A stretch of 64,000 bases of DNA from Sternotherus odoratus. Taxonomy: Eukaryota; Chordata; Testudines; Kinosternidae. Position numbers and translations under genes: made by a program. The number at the start of each line of letters is the position of its first letter. Position 1 is the stretch's first letter. The DNA lies in contig JAVMKO010000002.1 of assembly GCA_032164245.1 (NCBI GenBank), positions 59,181,840 through 59,245,839 of the forward strand. Direction: 5' to 3'. This document shows, one piece after another, positions 1-10,010 of the stretch. Under the pieces are notes generated by a model. It saw nothing but the letters and a program-made list of their open reading frames with translations. It was not told the origin of the DNA and searched no databases.

Positions 1-2033
1 AATTTTCTAAAGATTCCATCTGTACCGGGTGTTCTCTCATCCACACAACTCCTACATGCCAGTCTGAGGGCACATGCTCCATTCTCACAGAACAACTGAG
101 CATGCTCCATCCCAGGGTGTCAGGGGCTGAGCAGGACTTTCCTAATGACTCTTGAGGGTCACTGTGCCATTGAGCACAGGAACTGAAAGCAAAGGGAGAT
201 TCTCTCTCCTGGGCTCTCAACATTCCTGCTACTGGCACCCAGGCAGCAAAGGGTAAAGGAGGAAGCTAGTTACCACAAATGCAAATTGGTAAAGAGCTGG
301 GGCAGGATGAGGGAGAGGTCAAAGACAGGATCTCCCAAGGGATGGTGATAGGAGCAGAGGGGAGGAGACAGACAACATTTGGGAATAGAACTTGGGGAGG
401 CAAGTAACAGAAATGGGGGAAGGGATGGATAGGAGCAGATGGGGACAGGCAGGAAGGGCAGAGCCAGAAGGATTTTATAATCACTAAAGTACATTCCCCT
501 CCAGAACCTCAACTTGAACCCAGATTTCATGAGTCTCAACATGCTTCAGCTATTAGCAAATATCTGAAGTTACTCAGAAAACTCAGGTGATAGAGGTTTT
601 CTGTGGATTGAACTCTGGTGACAATATGGTTCAATGGGATTTTTATTTCAATTGCTTTCTTAAAAAATGTACTGAATGACATAAACAGACAAAGAAAAAG
701 CAAACTAATGTTAAATAAAAACGTTAAGGTGGCAGAGTAAAACATTCAAACATTAGGAAATGCCAGAATTAAGGTTACCCATGTGATTATAATTTTGTCC
801 CTTGTGCATATACATTACAATATAATCTTTCATTACTTGATCACTTGCTATTTCTTCCACGGGACCCCATTTAACATGCTATGTAAATGGTGTTTCCTCT
901 GAAAAATCAAACCTTAGGAGTTTCAGGTTGGGAGTGCAGAATTAGTGGAAGATTTTTGACAGTTTGGGCTTTAATCTCCTTGTGCCTCTATTCCCAGTTT
1001 ATCAAATGGGATTATACTACCACACCACCTCACACAGGTGTTGAAAAGATAAATTTATTAATAGCGATGAAGCACTAAGATGCTGTAGTGATGAGCACCA
1101 TAGAAAATCCCATGAGGAAATTAATAACTTTGTATTTAGTGCAGGATTTGGATAGCATGCAGTAAATAAGGCATTGGCTCGCACTTGAATAATGATGATA
1201 AAAAGACTTAATGAACAGCTACCCAGTGAGCACTGTCTATCCTGTGCACAGAAAGAGGCAGGGGTCCTGTAGAAAAAATAGTATGTAATCATGAAATTAA
1301 AGATGGCACCATAATGCATACACACAAGGAGGCCAAATTAAAGTTGTATAGACAATCTAAATTCTGGTATCTCCTAAGATATAAGTGCTTGATTTTGAAG
1401 CCTGAATGCTCTTTTAATATACTGTAGTTTTCTGGCATGTAGTATAATTATAGTAATTAGAAACTAACTATGTCATCCAATCTATTTCAGTAAATACGCA
1501 AATCATTGCTTAAAATACACTTCCTAATATTTTGTTCGGGCCAATTTTAAAGCAAGGTTCTGCCCTCTGCACAGTCCATATTTATTTTGTCTCTGTGATT
1601 TCTGTATTAATTATCCTTAGCTTGTAAACAAAAAGGTGGGCTTTTTGTTGCTTTAGCTTTGGATTTGAAAACAAAGCTGGGTTCTTTACATCTCATGAAC
1701 GCTGTATAGCCACAAACCTTTCTGGTGAAGCTTAGGAGGAAGCTGAATCCTGTAATATTTTCAGCCTTATTGAAAGGTTTCAGGCAGACTACTTCTAATT
1801 AAGGTGTTACAAGAACAGAGAAAATAGCAAAATATGAGTCCATATGTGGAGGTACTTGGCTGAGATAAAAGTGAATTCAGTATAAATTAAATATATGGAA
1901 ATTAATGAATTCTGCTTATGGAATGTAGCCTTGTAATTTACTTATAGCTAATGTACACAAACTGCATGTTTGTTTCCCTCTAGTATTACTTTTATGAAAT
2001 CAGTGATGATTTGTGGTGGTAAAAGGTAAAATT
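1..2033. other. AT-rich DNA, no gene seen
   Basis: No splice-bounded open segment, RNA gene or transposon end was recognised. The few open frames are short and have no family-like motifs. Read as intron or intergenic DNA. Confidence 0.5.
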
Positions 2034-2089
2034 TAACATCTGGTATCAGAGGGGTAGCCGTGTTAGTCTGGATCTGCAAAAGGGAATTT

Positions 2090-2345
2090 GCAGATGAATG
2101 GGAGCTCTACAGTTTCTCTTTGAAGTCTGGTCTTGAAGTTTTTTTGCTGCAGGATGGCTGTCTTTAAATCTGCTATTGTATGTCCAGGCAGGCTGAAGTG
2201 TTCTCCTACAGGCTTTTGTATATTGCCATTCCTAATATCTGATTTGTGTCCATTTATTCATTTACGTAGGGATTGTCCAGTTTGGCCGATGTACATAGCA
2301 GAGGGGCATTGATGGCACATGATGGCGTATATTATATTGGTAGAT
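2090..2345 (-). pseudogene. GIY-YIG endonuclease remnant of a Penelope-like element
   Basis: Read on the minus strand, this gives IIYAIMCHQC then MYIGQTGQSLRK, a stop (TGA, probably a decayed CGA), then INGHKSDIRNGN and later VGEHFSLPGHT. This matches the GIY-YIG nuclease layout of Penelope-like elements: the IY and YIG strands flank a cysteine pair, with Q-T-G-Q-S-L-R after YIG and H-F...H further on. The C-terminal end (KNFKTRLQRE) overlaps a second copy on the plus strand at about 2363-2400, which runs on through FTCKFDTIGSGLNID, the usual GLN ending of this domain. The reverse transcriptase part is absent, so the copy is 5' truncated and not functional. Confidence 0.75.
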
Positions 2346-2618
2346 GTGAAGGTGAATGAACCAATGAAAAAACTTCAAGACCAGACTTCAAAGAGAAACT
2401 GCTGAGCTCCAGTTCACCTGCAAATTCGACACCATCGGGTCTGGACTTAATATTGACTGTGAATGGCTCGCCAATTACAAAAGCAGTTTCTCCTCTCTGG
2501 GTGTTCACACCTCCAGATCAGCTGCTGGAAGTGGGCATCACCACCAACCTGATTGAATTTACCTTGCTTTCTTGCCTGCATATTTTAACCTGTCTCTGGA
2601 GATTTCCACACCATTCAT

Positions 2619-2656
2619 CTGATGAAGTGGGTCTTAGCCCACGAAAGCTCATGATC
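2619..2656 (+). ncRNA. Hammerhead-ribozyme-like core in PLE terminal repeat
   Basis: Visible parts in order: CTGATGA (2619-2625), a stem II hairpin in which GTGGG (2627-2631) pairs with the CCCAC at 2638-2642 across a short loop, GAA (2643-2645), then AGC with loop TCAT and a degraded closing GAT. Sister copies at 28030-28042 and near 32500 have AGC-loop-GCT followed by T or C, as expected for stem III and the NUH cleavage site. Hammerhead motifs have been reported in terminal repeats of Penelope-like elements. I do not see a convincing stem I. Younger-looking copies read CCGACGA instead of CTGATGA, which would break the core. It is a relic or a resemblance, not a shown ribozyme. Confidence 0.4.
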
Positions 2657-2714
2657 CCTGAAACCTGTTAGTCTATAAGGTGCTACAAGACCCTTTGTCG
2701 CTCTAACACCTGGT

Positions 2715-3497
2715 TAGTTACCTATTCTGGTAATTTGAAATGAGATATAGCTCAGGCCAAAATTTTCCAACTGGCTGCCGAATTCTGCCTTCTACCCTCA
2801 TATGGGTTAAAGCCCAAGTTAAAGTGGTACCTACTGTGAAATACTTTTCTCACTAAAAGGAAATGCAAGTTTTGCCATTCATTTCAATGGGCTCAGGATT
2901 TCACCCCTAGATTTTAGAAGCTAGGCCATAACTTTCAACTTCCAATAGTGTTGGAATTTGGTTGTCTAAAAATCACTAAAGTATATACAGCCTAACACTG
3001 CAAAAACAGCAATGAACCCATTCATGTTATAATAACTGTGTTAAAGTCTTGTTTTGCTCTGTAAATAAGACTTAAAAGATCCTTTATAATAGAAAGTTCC
3101 ATTTTGTAAATAGAAAAGTCTTCCTTTTACATGAGTTCCTTGTATTCGCATTAACAGGTTACTAATTACTGGTAAACAATGTTACCAGTAGCCTCTGAAT
3201 AATAATTACCCCCTCACTCTTATATAGTTTTTATCAGTAGATGACAAAATGCATTACAAAGGAATTGAGTAACATTATTACCATTTTACTGATGGGAAAA
3301 CATAGAGGGGAAAGTCACTTGCTTCAGGTCTAATGATTCTATTCCTGACTCTCAGGCTAGTGGCAGAGCCAGGAATAGAACCAGTCTCTGGAGTCCCAGT
3401 TCAGTGCACTATCCACTAGGCCACACTGCATCTTACAAGAGAAAATGCAATGTCACTATCTCGTGACCAATTATTTCTTTCTTATATATAACTATAA
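2715..3497. other. No gene seen; AT-rich DNA
   Basis: Unique-looking AT-rich sequence without exon-like or transposon structure that I can name. The part near 3230-3430 (counts above a background, sequence about refined status of base order) has the look of an old interspersed repeat but no clear ends. Confidence 0.4.

Positions 3498-3553
<56 letters not shown>
3498..3553 (+). repeat. (CTAT)n microsatellite
   Basis: About 14 near-perfect copies of the tetranucleotide CTAT, ending in TATATA. A second array of the same motif occurs at 57243-57296. Confidence 0.95.
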
Positions 3554-3636
3554 ATATAAAGATATAAACTATAAATTATTACCTGAATGAAAGTTTCTAA
3601 TGAATAATGTGTGGCTGTTCTGAAAGTCAGCTAGGA

Positions 3637-4585
3637 ACTTGTCTACACAAACACTGAAGGCTTGGTTACACTGGTACTTTATAGCATTATATAGCCTCCA
3701 GGAGCACTATAACTCTGTCTCTGAACACACTGGCAAGCCACATATTGCGCTAAAAGTCTGAGCTTATTGCGCTACTTGTAAACCACCTTTTCAAAAGGAA
3801 TAAAAGCTTTTGCGTATTCCCTGTAGCGTGTTATGGCAAGTGTAATCAGTCATTACGCTATAAGGGATCTCTGGTACGCCTCCGAGCCATTTAAGGCAAT
3901 TAACAAGCCATCTAAGGCAATTGACGTCTTTGTGTTGTTTTGCAAAGGGAAGACGGAATGCGGAAGTACCTTTTCAGAACGCCGCTCTTAACTCAGCAAT
4001 TAAGCAGTGAAAGTGCTTACCAATGGAGCTGTGTGAGTGAAATTCAGAGCTTGCTACTTCTCTCTAGAGAAAAATCACTGACAGCATGAAGTTCTCTCCC
4101 TCCGTACATGTTCCCCGTTCCCCCTCACCCCCCTCCTTTGGAAAGCACGTTGCACCCAGCTCAATGCTGGGATAGCTGCCCATAATGCACCACTCCCTGT
4201 GCCGCAGCAGTTGCAGCAAATGTGGCCACGCCAGGACATCCTATAGCGCTATACCTATTGCGGTATATGAGTACCGCTATAACCAAAAGCGCTATAATCC
4301 TGTAAGTGTAACCTAACGCTGAGTTTGCAGCAAGCTGGAGTGTGAATCTACCCTACATTAGCCTGCTGCAGACTAACTGTTCGTGTGGACCCTGCTGATG
4401 TGCATTAACGGTTTGTTAATGAGCTTTGATCTAGTCCCCTTTCAATGAGGATTAGGTCAAAGTGCATTAATCACTTGTTAATGTGCTTCAGCAGGGTCTA
4501 CACAGACAGTCCAACAATGGGTTAATGCGGGGGTCACACCCGTAGCTTCTCACAAACTAATTGTTTGTATAGACAAGCCCTAAGG
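3637..4585. mobile_element. Short DNA transposon split by a nested insertion
   Basis: The left end ACTTGTCTACACAAAC (3637-3652) and the right end GTTTGTATAGACAAG (4563-4577) are near-perfect inverted repeats. The body between them is almost entirely on the right (about 4324-4577), because another element (3659-4318) sits just inside the left terminus. No transposase is present. This kind of CTTGTCTACA-ended short element is common in turtle-like genomes; the superfamily is not settled here. Confidence 0.55.
3659..4318. mobile_element. Non-autonomous DNA transposon (copy 1 of 2)
   Basis: Ends GGCTTGGTTACACT and AGTGTAACCTAACG are imperfect inverted repeats, flanked by ctgaa (3654-3658) and ctgag (4319-4323), a probable 5-bp target duplication. 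The interior is rich in TATAGCGCTAT-type sequence and shares an inverted stretch (about 4120-4170) with the element at 41216-41917, which has a clean 5-bp duplication. A short internal tandem repeat (gccatttaaggcaatta, about two copies, 3888-3925) also recurs in variable number in the sister copy. There is no coding capacity. Confidence 0.6.
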
Positions 4586-5574
4586 AACAATTTTACATAT
4601 AGTCAGTTGCTAAATATGTTTTTCTTTTTGAACATTGGACACACCCCTTTTTTCTTCTCCTAAGGGTTTGTTTAATACATATTTAATTTGTCAAGCAGTA
4701 CAGCTCTAATGATATGGTAGTCCCATAACTGTTTTAAAACCACAGGATGTCATTCAGTAAGTGCAGTGATTTATGCTGTAATGAACAAATGTAAAATGCA
4801 CTATATTGGCTGAACACTGTAAGACCTAAATATCATCCTATGGTAATTTTTGTATGCTTGTCATAATAGTATTATTTGGATCCATTTTAGCCCCAAAGAT
4901 CTGTTACACACAAATCTGTTGTACAAATTCAGACCTATGGAAAGTTGCTGAAATGCCATGTCTAAATTTGTCCCTTTAACTGAACATTTTAAGTATTTAT
5001 ACAAGTGAAACAGCTTCAGCAACAGAGCTTGAGACTGATCCATGATGGAACAAGCTATATCATGTTGGTTAGGATGCTCAGCTGGGGAATGGGGGGATTT
5101 GAGTTCATGTCCATGTTCCAGAGTGACTATCCAAACCTGGGTCTCCAACATTCCAGGTAAGTCCTAGCCTAACCACTGGATTGAAGGTTATAAAGGGGAC
5201 ACAGGCACACACAGTTTGCTGGTCTGAATCTGATTTGCTGACAAATTCAGAAAATTTTTGGAACACAACTGTATATTGTTTCTGATTATTGAGGGGCTGG
5301 GGGAAGCATGTGCTGGGACAGTTGAAATATCAAATATTCACCCTGTTCTAGTTGTTCGGAGATAATAGAACAGGAAATGCCCACAAACACAGGAGATTAA
5401 AAAAACAACAAAAAAATCCACCCACCCAGCCTGGGAGGTTTAAAAAGGAACATTGCCTCAAGATACCATGTATTTATTCAGGGGACTTCAAATCTCAGTC
5501 CCCAAAGAGGTGGGGCAGAGAAAGGGAATCTGTCTCATGGGAGGCAACATATTATTGTCTTTGAGTAAGTAAAT
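4586..5574. other. No gene seen
   Basis: AT-rich DNA. The stretch at about 5040-5180, with CTGGGTCTCCAACATTCCAG followed by GTAAGT, looks at first like an exon end, but it has the wording of a common interspersed repeat (a phrase ending in taaccactgga) rather than of coding DNA. No open frame supports it. Confidence 0.4.
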
Positions 5575-5652
5575 CATAGGACTAGAAAGGACCTCGAGAG
5601 CTCTTCTAGTCCAGGCCACTGCACTCATAGCAGGACTAAGTATTATCTAGAC
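5575..5652 (-). mobile_element. CR1 LINE 3' end fragment
   Basis: The plus strand reads aatcataggactagaaaggacctcg-type sequence and ends in gcaggactaagtattat. This is the reverse complement of the CR1 3' terminus, which normally ends in ATTCTATGATTCTATG. It is a short 5'-truncated copy. Confidence 0.8.
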
Positions 5653-6140
5653 CAGTGGTTCTCAACCTATTTATCACTGAGGTCCGTGGGCTGCAGGTTG
5701 ACAACCACAGAGCTCCCCCCACAAAAATCCCCCACAGTGCCCTATGCCCAGTGCCCCCCCCTGCCCAGAGACCCCTCCACAGAGTGGGACCAGGAGCAGA
5801 GCTCTGGGTGCAGGGCTGGACAGCCAGACCCAAAGCCCCAGTGTGGGGCCGGACCTTGCAGCCAGTACCCCCGGATCCCACTGCCCAGGGCCAGGCAACT
5901 GGGACCCTGGGACGCTGCTACCTGGGGCTGGGCAGTCGACAGCTGGACCCTTGGACCTCGCTGCCCAGGGCAGGCAATTGGCAGCTAGATCCCAGGGGCC
6001 AGCAGCTGTGACCTGGACCCTGCCGTGCACGGTGGGCAGCCAGGACACCTGGTGCTGGGCCAGGTGTGGAGCATATGGTGCAGGCCAGCAGCCAGAACCT
6101 GAGGCACGTGGCCAGGAGTGGAGCCCCACCTAAAACTTGA
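5653..6140. mobile_element. hAT-type non-autonomous element, GC-rich, one end seen
   Basis: Starts with CAGTGGTTCTCAACCTAT, the terminus of a widespread hAT-type family, and continues as a C- and CAG-rich core with imperfect internal repeats. I do not see the matching right end, so the boundary is approximate. The long open frames on both strands here come from GC richness and low stop density, not from genes. Confidence 0.5.
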
Positions 6141-6412
6141 CCTAGTTCCCAGTGCCCCCCTCCCCATCACTTCCCAGAGACCCCCCCCCCCCTCAGCTGC
6201 CCAGAGATCCACTCTCCTACACCCAGACTCCCTGTGGCACTCACCAGCCCCCTGCTAGCAGGAGCGCTCCAGTTTTTCCCAATGTTCAGTGGTTGCTGGA
6301 CAGCAGAACTCCCATGGTTGGGAATAGTCACTTTGAAAAGAAATGTCAGAGCAGGGGGAGTGGGAAGTGGGCAGAATTCCTTCCCTCTTCCCCCCTTCTT
6401 TGAATCCCATTA

Positions 6413-6560
6413 AATAGGGTCACCTCTGTCAAGTTCTCTGTTCAATGCCTTATTCTCTATCACACCCCATGCTAACGTTTCTTCCTTTGTGACATTCCAC
6501 CAATTCTCATTGGGTTGGCCCCTCTGTCTTTTTCCTCCGAAATTGATGTGTTGGACTCTC
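6413..6560 (-). pseudogene. LINE endonuclease/reverse-transcriptase C-terminal remnant
   Basis: The minus strand encodes PKRVQHINFGGKRQRGQPNE, then WWNVTKEETLAWGV. The G-(K/R)-R-x-R-G-x-P...W-x-V-x-K-E pattern is the C-terminal signature of several non-LTR retrotransposon proteins (RTE and related clades). About 50 codons survive without an upstream polymerase. The right edge abuts a Harbinger-type element. Family placement is tentative. Confidence 0.45.
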
Positions 6561-6563
6561 TTA

Positions 6564-6858
6564 GGGCTAGTCCTCATTACCGGGGGGGATCGATGGCAGA
6601 TACGCAACTTCAGCTATATGAATCACGTAGCTGAAGTTTGCATATCTGCAGCCGACTTACTTGCTGTCCTCATGGCGGTGGCAGTTGGCGGCGCGCTCCC
6701 CCGTCTACTCCAGGTTGCGCCTCCCGGCAAGCTGGAGTTCCGGAGTCGACGGGGGAGCCGCGGGTGATCGATTTATCGCGTCTTCACAAGATGTGAGAAA
6801 TCGATCGCCAAAAGATCGATCGCTACCCACCGATCCGGCGGGTAGTGAAGACCAGCCC
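6564..6858. mobile_element. PIF/Harbinger-type MITE
   Basis: Inverted ends GGGCTAGTCCTCATTACC and GGGTAGTGAAGACCAGCCC, flanked on both sides by TTA (6561-6563 and 6859-6861), the 3-bp target duplication typical of PIF/Harbinger. Subterminal GATCGAT repeats occur near both ends. The interior is GC-rich and non-coding. Confidence 0.75.
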
Positions 6859-6945
6859 TTACTCACATAGTTGTCAGGACTTCACTTTACATGACCAAAC
6901 CACCTGAGCATGCACTCCTTCATTTTTTCATTTATGGCATTCGAA

Positions 6946-7038
6946 CGATAAGAAAACACAAAGCGATAAAAAAAAAACACAAACGATAAAAAAACACAAA
7001 GCGATAAAAAAAACCCACAAACGATAAAAAAACACAAA
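6946..7038 (+). repeat. Short tandem array, about 20-bp unit
   Basis: Four to five imperfect copies of acacaaagcgataaaaaaa, alternating with a shorter variant acaaacgataaaaaaa. The alternation suggests a two-part higher-order unit. Confidence 0.85.
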
Positions 7039-8479
7039 GCTTTTCTACACAGCTTTGAGGGAAGAGCCAGACCACATGTAGAGAACGTCTATGCTGCAAT
7101 CATGGGGGATGATTATTGCTAATCACACCCACACTAGCTTTATTCTAGCTACTTCTGGTACTGGAGTAGTGAAGCTACCGCGGCAGCATGAGCTCCGCTG
7201 CATGCTCCGCATGTAATAACCCCATGCTGCTGCTGCCTCACGCTCTGGGACTTGAGTTAGCTAGGAGAAAGCATCTTCAACTGGAATCTCACCCTGTGAT
7301 TGCACTATTGACACACCCATAGAAGTTTGTGCCTCTGCTACTATAGCTGTGCTGTGAGATCTCGTCCTCTAGCACAAGTGAGAGAGACTTGTGTTTTTAT
7401 GTCCAGATATCCTTGGATCAGTCCCCACAAATGACCCAAACAGAGGTGTTGCTACGGTTAGGCTATCTATAACCCATAGACCACAATCTGCTACTAGAGC
7501 CAGGAATAGAAACCAAAATCCACTGCTGTCCCACAAATGATTGCGTAACCCCACAACTGGTAATGTGTGCGTTGTATGGGCTAGTCCACATAGACAGTAA
7601 CCCTATGGTTTCCCCTAGAACTTAATCCTAAAACTGAAGTGGAAAAATCTAGTGCTGTGCATCTGAAGGGTTGGGTCCAAATTCTCCTGATGACAGGCTA
7701 AACAAAAAAGTAAGTTTATGCATAAAATATATTGTGAGGTCACTGGAATAATTGTTGGGATGACCTTTATACCACAAAGCCTTGTATTTTGAGATGAATT
7801 TGGATCTTGTTCTAATATTTGTTGTACTGTTGCTTTTTTATAATTTGATTTAGTATTTGGCTAATGGTACAGAACTGTAAGAACTAGGCAATGCAGACTG
7901 TGAGTATGTGTTTGAGATTGAGAGCAACGTGTGGGGTGATTGGGCCTCTGTGTCTAGAGACTATAAGACCCATACTGTGTCACTTCCAGAAAGGTCAAAC
8001 CTTGATTTAATCACTTTTTATTTCCAGAAAGCACATTCAGAATGGATTCTACCAGTAATAAGAAAAAAGAGAAAAGAAATCAAGAAAACATTTTATATTA
8101 ACAGTCTACATAAGTCTATAAATAGTATCTTCATCAGTGTTTTTCAGGAATTGCCAGAAGGTCTCAAACATACTCTACTAACTCATTCTCCCCTAGCCTT
8201 TGAAATCAGTGTACTATCAGCCTTAAAAAGAGACTGTTTCCATATGTGACAACACCCTGTTATGAAGCATTTTCTCAGTAAAGGTAGTCTTGAGCTTCAT
8301 GATCCAGTGTTCAGACCCAGCTCTTAAAATTGTGTGGGGCTGGCTGGCTGTATGTGTTTGGGGGCATGGCTGAGTTAATGAAAATAAGGTAATATTTGTA
8401 TTCCCTGGCACTATTTGTGCTTAAACACTGTATATTACTGTAATGTTACATCACATCAATGGTGGATGTGAGGAGGGAA
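7039..8479. other. No gene seen; possible decayed DNA transposon in first part
   Basis: At 7080-7260 the phrase aacgtctatgctgcaat and the GCTGCATGCTCCGCATG-rich core look like a decayed MITE, but no matching ends were found. The rest is AT-rich without supported features. Confidence 0.35.
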
Positions 8480-8856
8480 TATCCCTAACAAAATAGGTAG
8501 GCAGGTTCAGCACCCACTGCTGCTGAGGCTCCTGAGTCCCCCACCACTGCAGTGCGTGGGAGCTCTGGGGTCTCCCTGCCAGTGGGGCTGGGCAGCTTCA
8601 GGGTCCTCCGGCCGCCTGCCATACCTGGGCAGCTGTGGAGAGTCCCCACTGTCTGCTGCAGCTGGATAACTGTAGGATTCGCCAGCCCTGCACTGTGACT
8701 GGGCAGCTGCAAGGTCCCCCCACCATGGTGGGGGTTGGGATCTGTGGGGGGCGGGACTGGCTGGGAGCTTCAGCCCCAGGATAGAAAATGTCATGGAGCT
8801 CAATGGAAGTCACAGATTCTGTAACTTCCGTGACCTCTGTGACATAATCATAGCCT
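8480..8856 (-). repeat. GC-rich interspersed repeat with internal tandem units
   Basis: Imperfect repeats of a GGGCTGGGCAGCTTC-like unit make up the left part. The right end reads gtgacataatcatagcctta, the reverse complement of a terminus (taaggctatgattta) that also occurs at 24812. The two sites therefore belong to one family. Open frames here are by-products of base composition. Confidence 0.5.
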
Positions 8857-9896
8857 TACTGATAACTACTTCAGAGCGCATAATGTATTAGTGCTTCGCA
8901 CCAAAAGTGTTAGGCCTGAAGGGATCAAGGAGTTAATAACATAGCATAAACACATTCATACTCTTTGGAGAATGTAAGCTTTATTTTAAAACTTCTGAAT
9001 TTTTTTCTTCAAGATATCATTTCACACAGCCCCTTGTATACAGAGTACCTCCTCTGGAAAAAAAAACACTTTTGTTTGTTCCTGTATGCAAACCCCAGGG
9101 ACTCTCTATTTTTGCTAGTTTTGCATACCCAGCTCCTGTTTACAAGCTCTAATGAAAAAAGTCCAACAACCTGACATTTATCTTTGTTGTTTTATCACAT
9201 TATCTGTAGATTTAGTGAGGATATGTGTGTGGGCCTGACATCAATATGAAACAGACTGTAAACATCTTTCTGTTGAGAGGAATAAATATGCTGGTGCCAC
9301 GTCTCCTGGAATTCACCTTGTTGTTGTATAGAATTAAGAGAGTTTTTATATAGATCTGTGCTCCTTTTTATTTGTGTGCTTTTGACTTTTATATATATGC
9401 AGAAATACAGTGTGAAAGCCTCCAGTGAATTTTTAGGACCCCTTGCTAGTAGATGCTATTCTATTTTCTCTGGCCAATAGACAGAAAAGAAAGAGCCATG
9501 TTAATAAATAATTCTACAACACATTGGTCCAGAGTTTGATTTGATAAAACTGTTAAAAACACACTTTATTTATTCAGTCTTTGCTGGGCAGGGATACTAT
9601 TTTATTTCTTGCTAGCAACAGCTACTAACCAAAGATGGGGTAAGCAGCAAAAATACACCTCTACATTTAAGTCTGCATTTTGACTTCCCACACCCCAATG
9701 TTCAGAAATGTTCAATCGAGGAGCTTCATTCTGTATATTAAAGAGAGAAGCCAGCTACCAGTTCAAGCTGAAAACCTTGTTGTTATGAAAAATAACAAAA
9801 CAAGTATTTGTTGTCACTAAAGTCCTCAGATATGACTCTGAGTACACAGAGGGAACGGGTTTGGTGAGTAAGATAGTGCTATTATAAGGGTAGCTG
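8857..9896. other. No gene seen
   Basis: AT-rich sequence, nothing recognised on either strand. Confidence 0.4.
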
Positions 9897-10010
9897 TGTT
9901 AGTCTGTATCCACAAAAACAACGAGGAGTCTGGTGGCACCTTAGAAACTAACAGATTTATTTGGGCATAAGCTTTAGTGGGTAAAAAACCCAGTTCTTCA
10001 GATGCATGGT
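9897..10010 (-). mobile_element. Penelope-like element terminal fragment
   Basis: The plus strand shows the tail GGGTAGCTGTGTTAGTCTG, then GGTGGCACCTTAGAAACTAA and GGGCATAAGCTTTAGTGGGT. This is the reverse complement of the terminal repeat seen at 2610-2700 and 28000-28090. On the minus strand the hammerhead-like core reads CTGAAGA, compatible with CUGANGA. The following GAAA has decayed to TAAA and the stem III closing base is changed. Confidence 0.75.

Larger units (their letters stand above)
2045..2703 (+). mobile_element. Penelope-like retroelement, internally inverted copy
   Basis: The element lies between imperfect direct repeats at 2034-2044 and 2704-2714 (taacatctggt / taacacctggt, one mismatch in 11), which I read as a target site duplication. 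Its left end is the head GGGGTAGCCGTGTTAGTCTG. Its right end is the usual turtle repeat terminus with GAAGTGGG and GCCCACGAAAGC. Between them, 2090-2345 carries a GIY-YIG endonuclease remnant on the minus strand. The segment around 2363-2424 repeats the end of that coding sequence on the plus strand, so the 5' part is inverted relative to the 3' part, much like a twin-priming product. GIY-YIG endonucleases are the hallmark of Penelope-like elements. Copies with tandem or inverted terminal repeats are known for that class. Confidence 0.75.

Noticed and set aside
5145..5170. Donor-like ccag|gtaagtcc after ctgggtctccaacatt
   Set aside because: The surrounding words match a common interspersed repeat and no coding frame ends there.
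5674..6129. 151-codon open frame (minus) and overlapping frames in GC-rich DNA
   Set aside because: All frames on both strands are open because the hAT-type core has few stops; composition is Pro/Gly/Ala-rich with no motif.
9845..9875. Donor-like ggtttg|gtgagtaag
   Set aside because: The only phase that would fit a downstream exon hits TGA at once.
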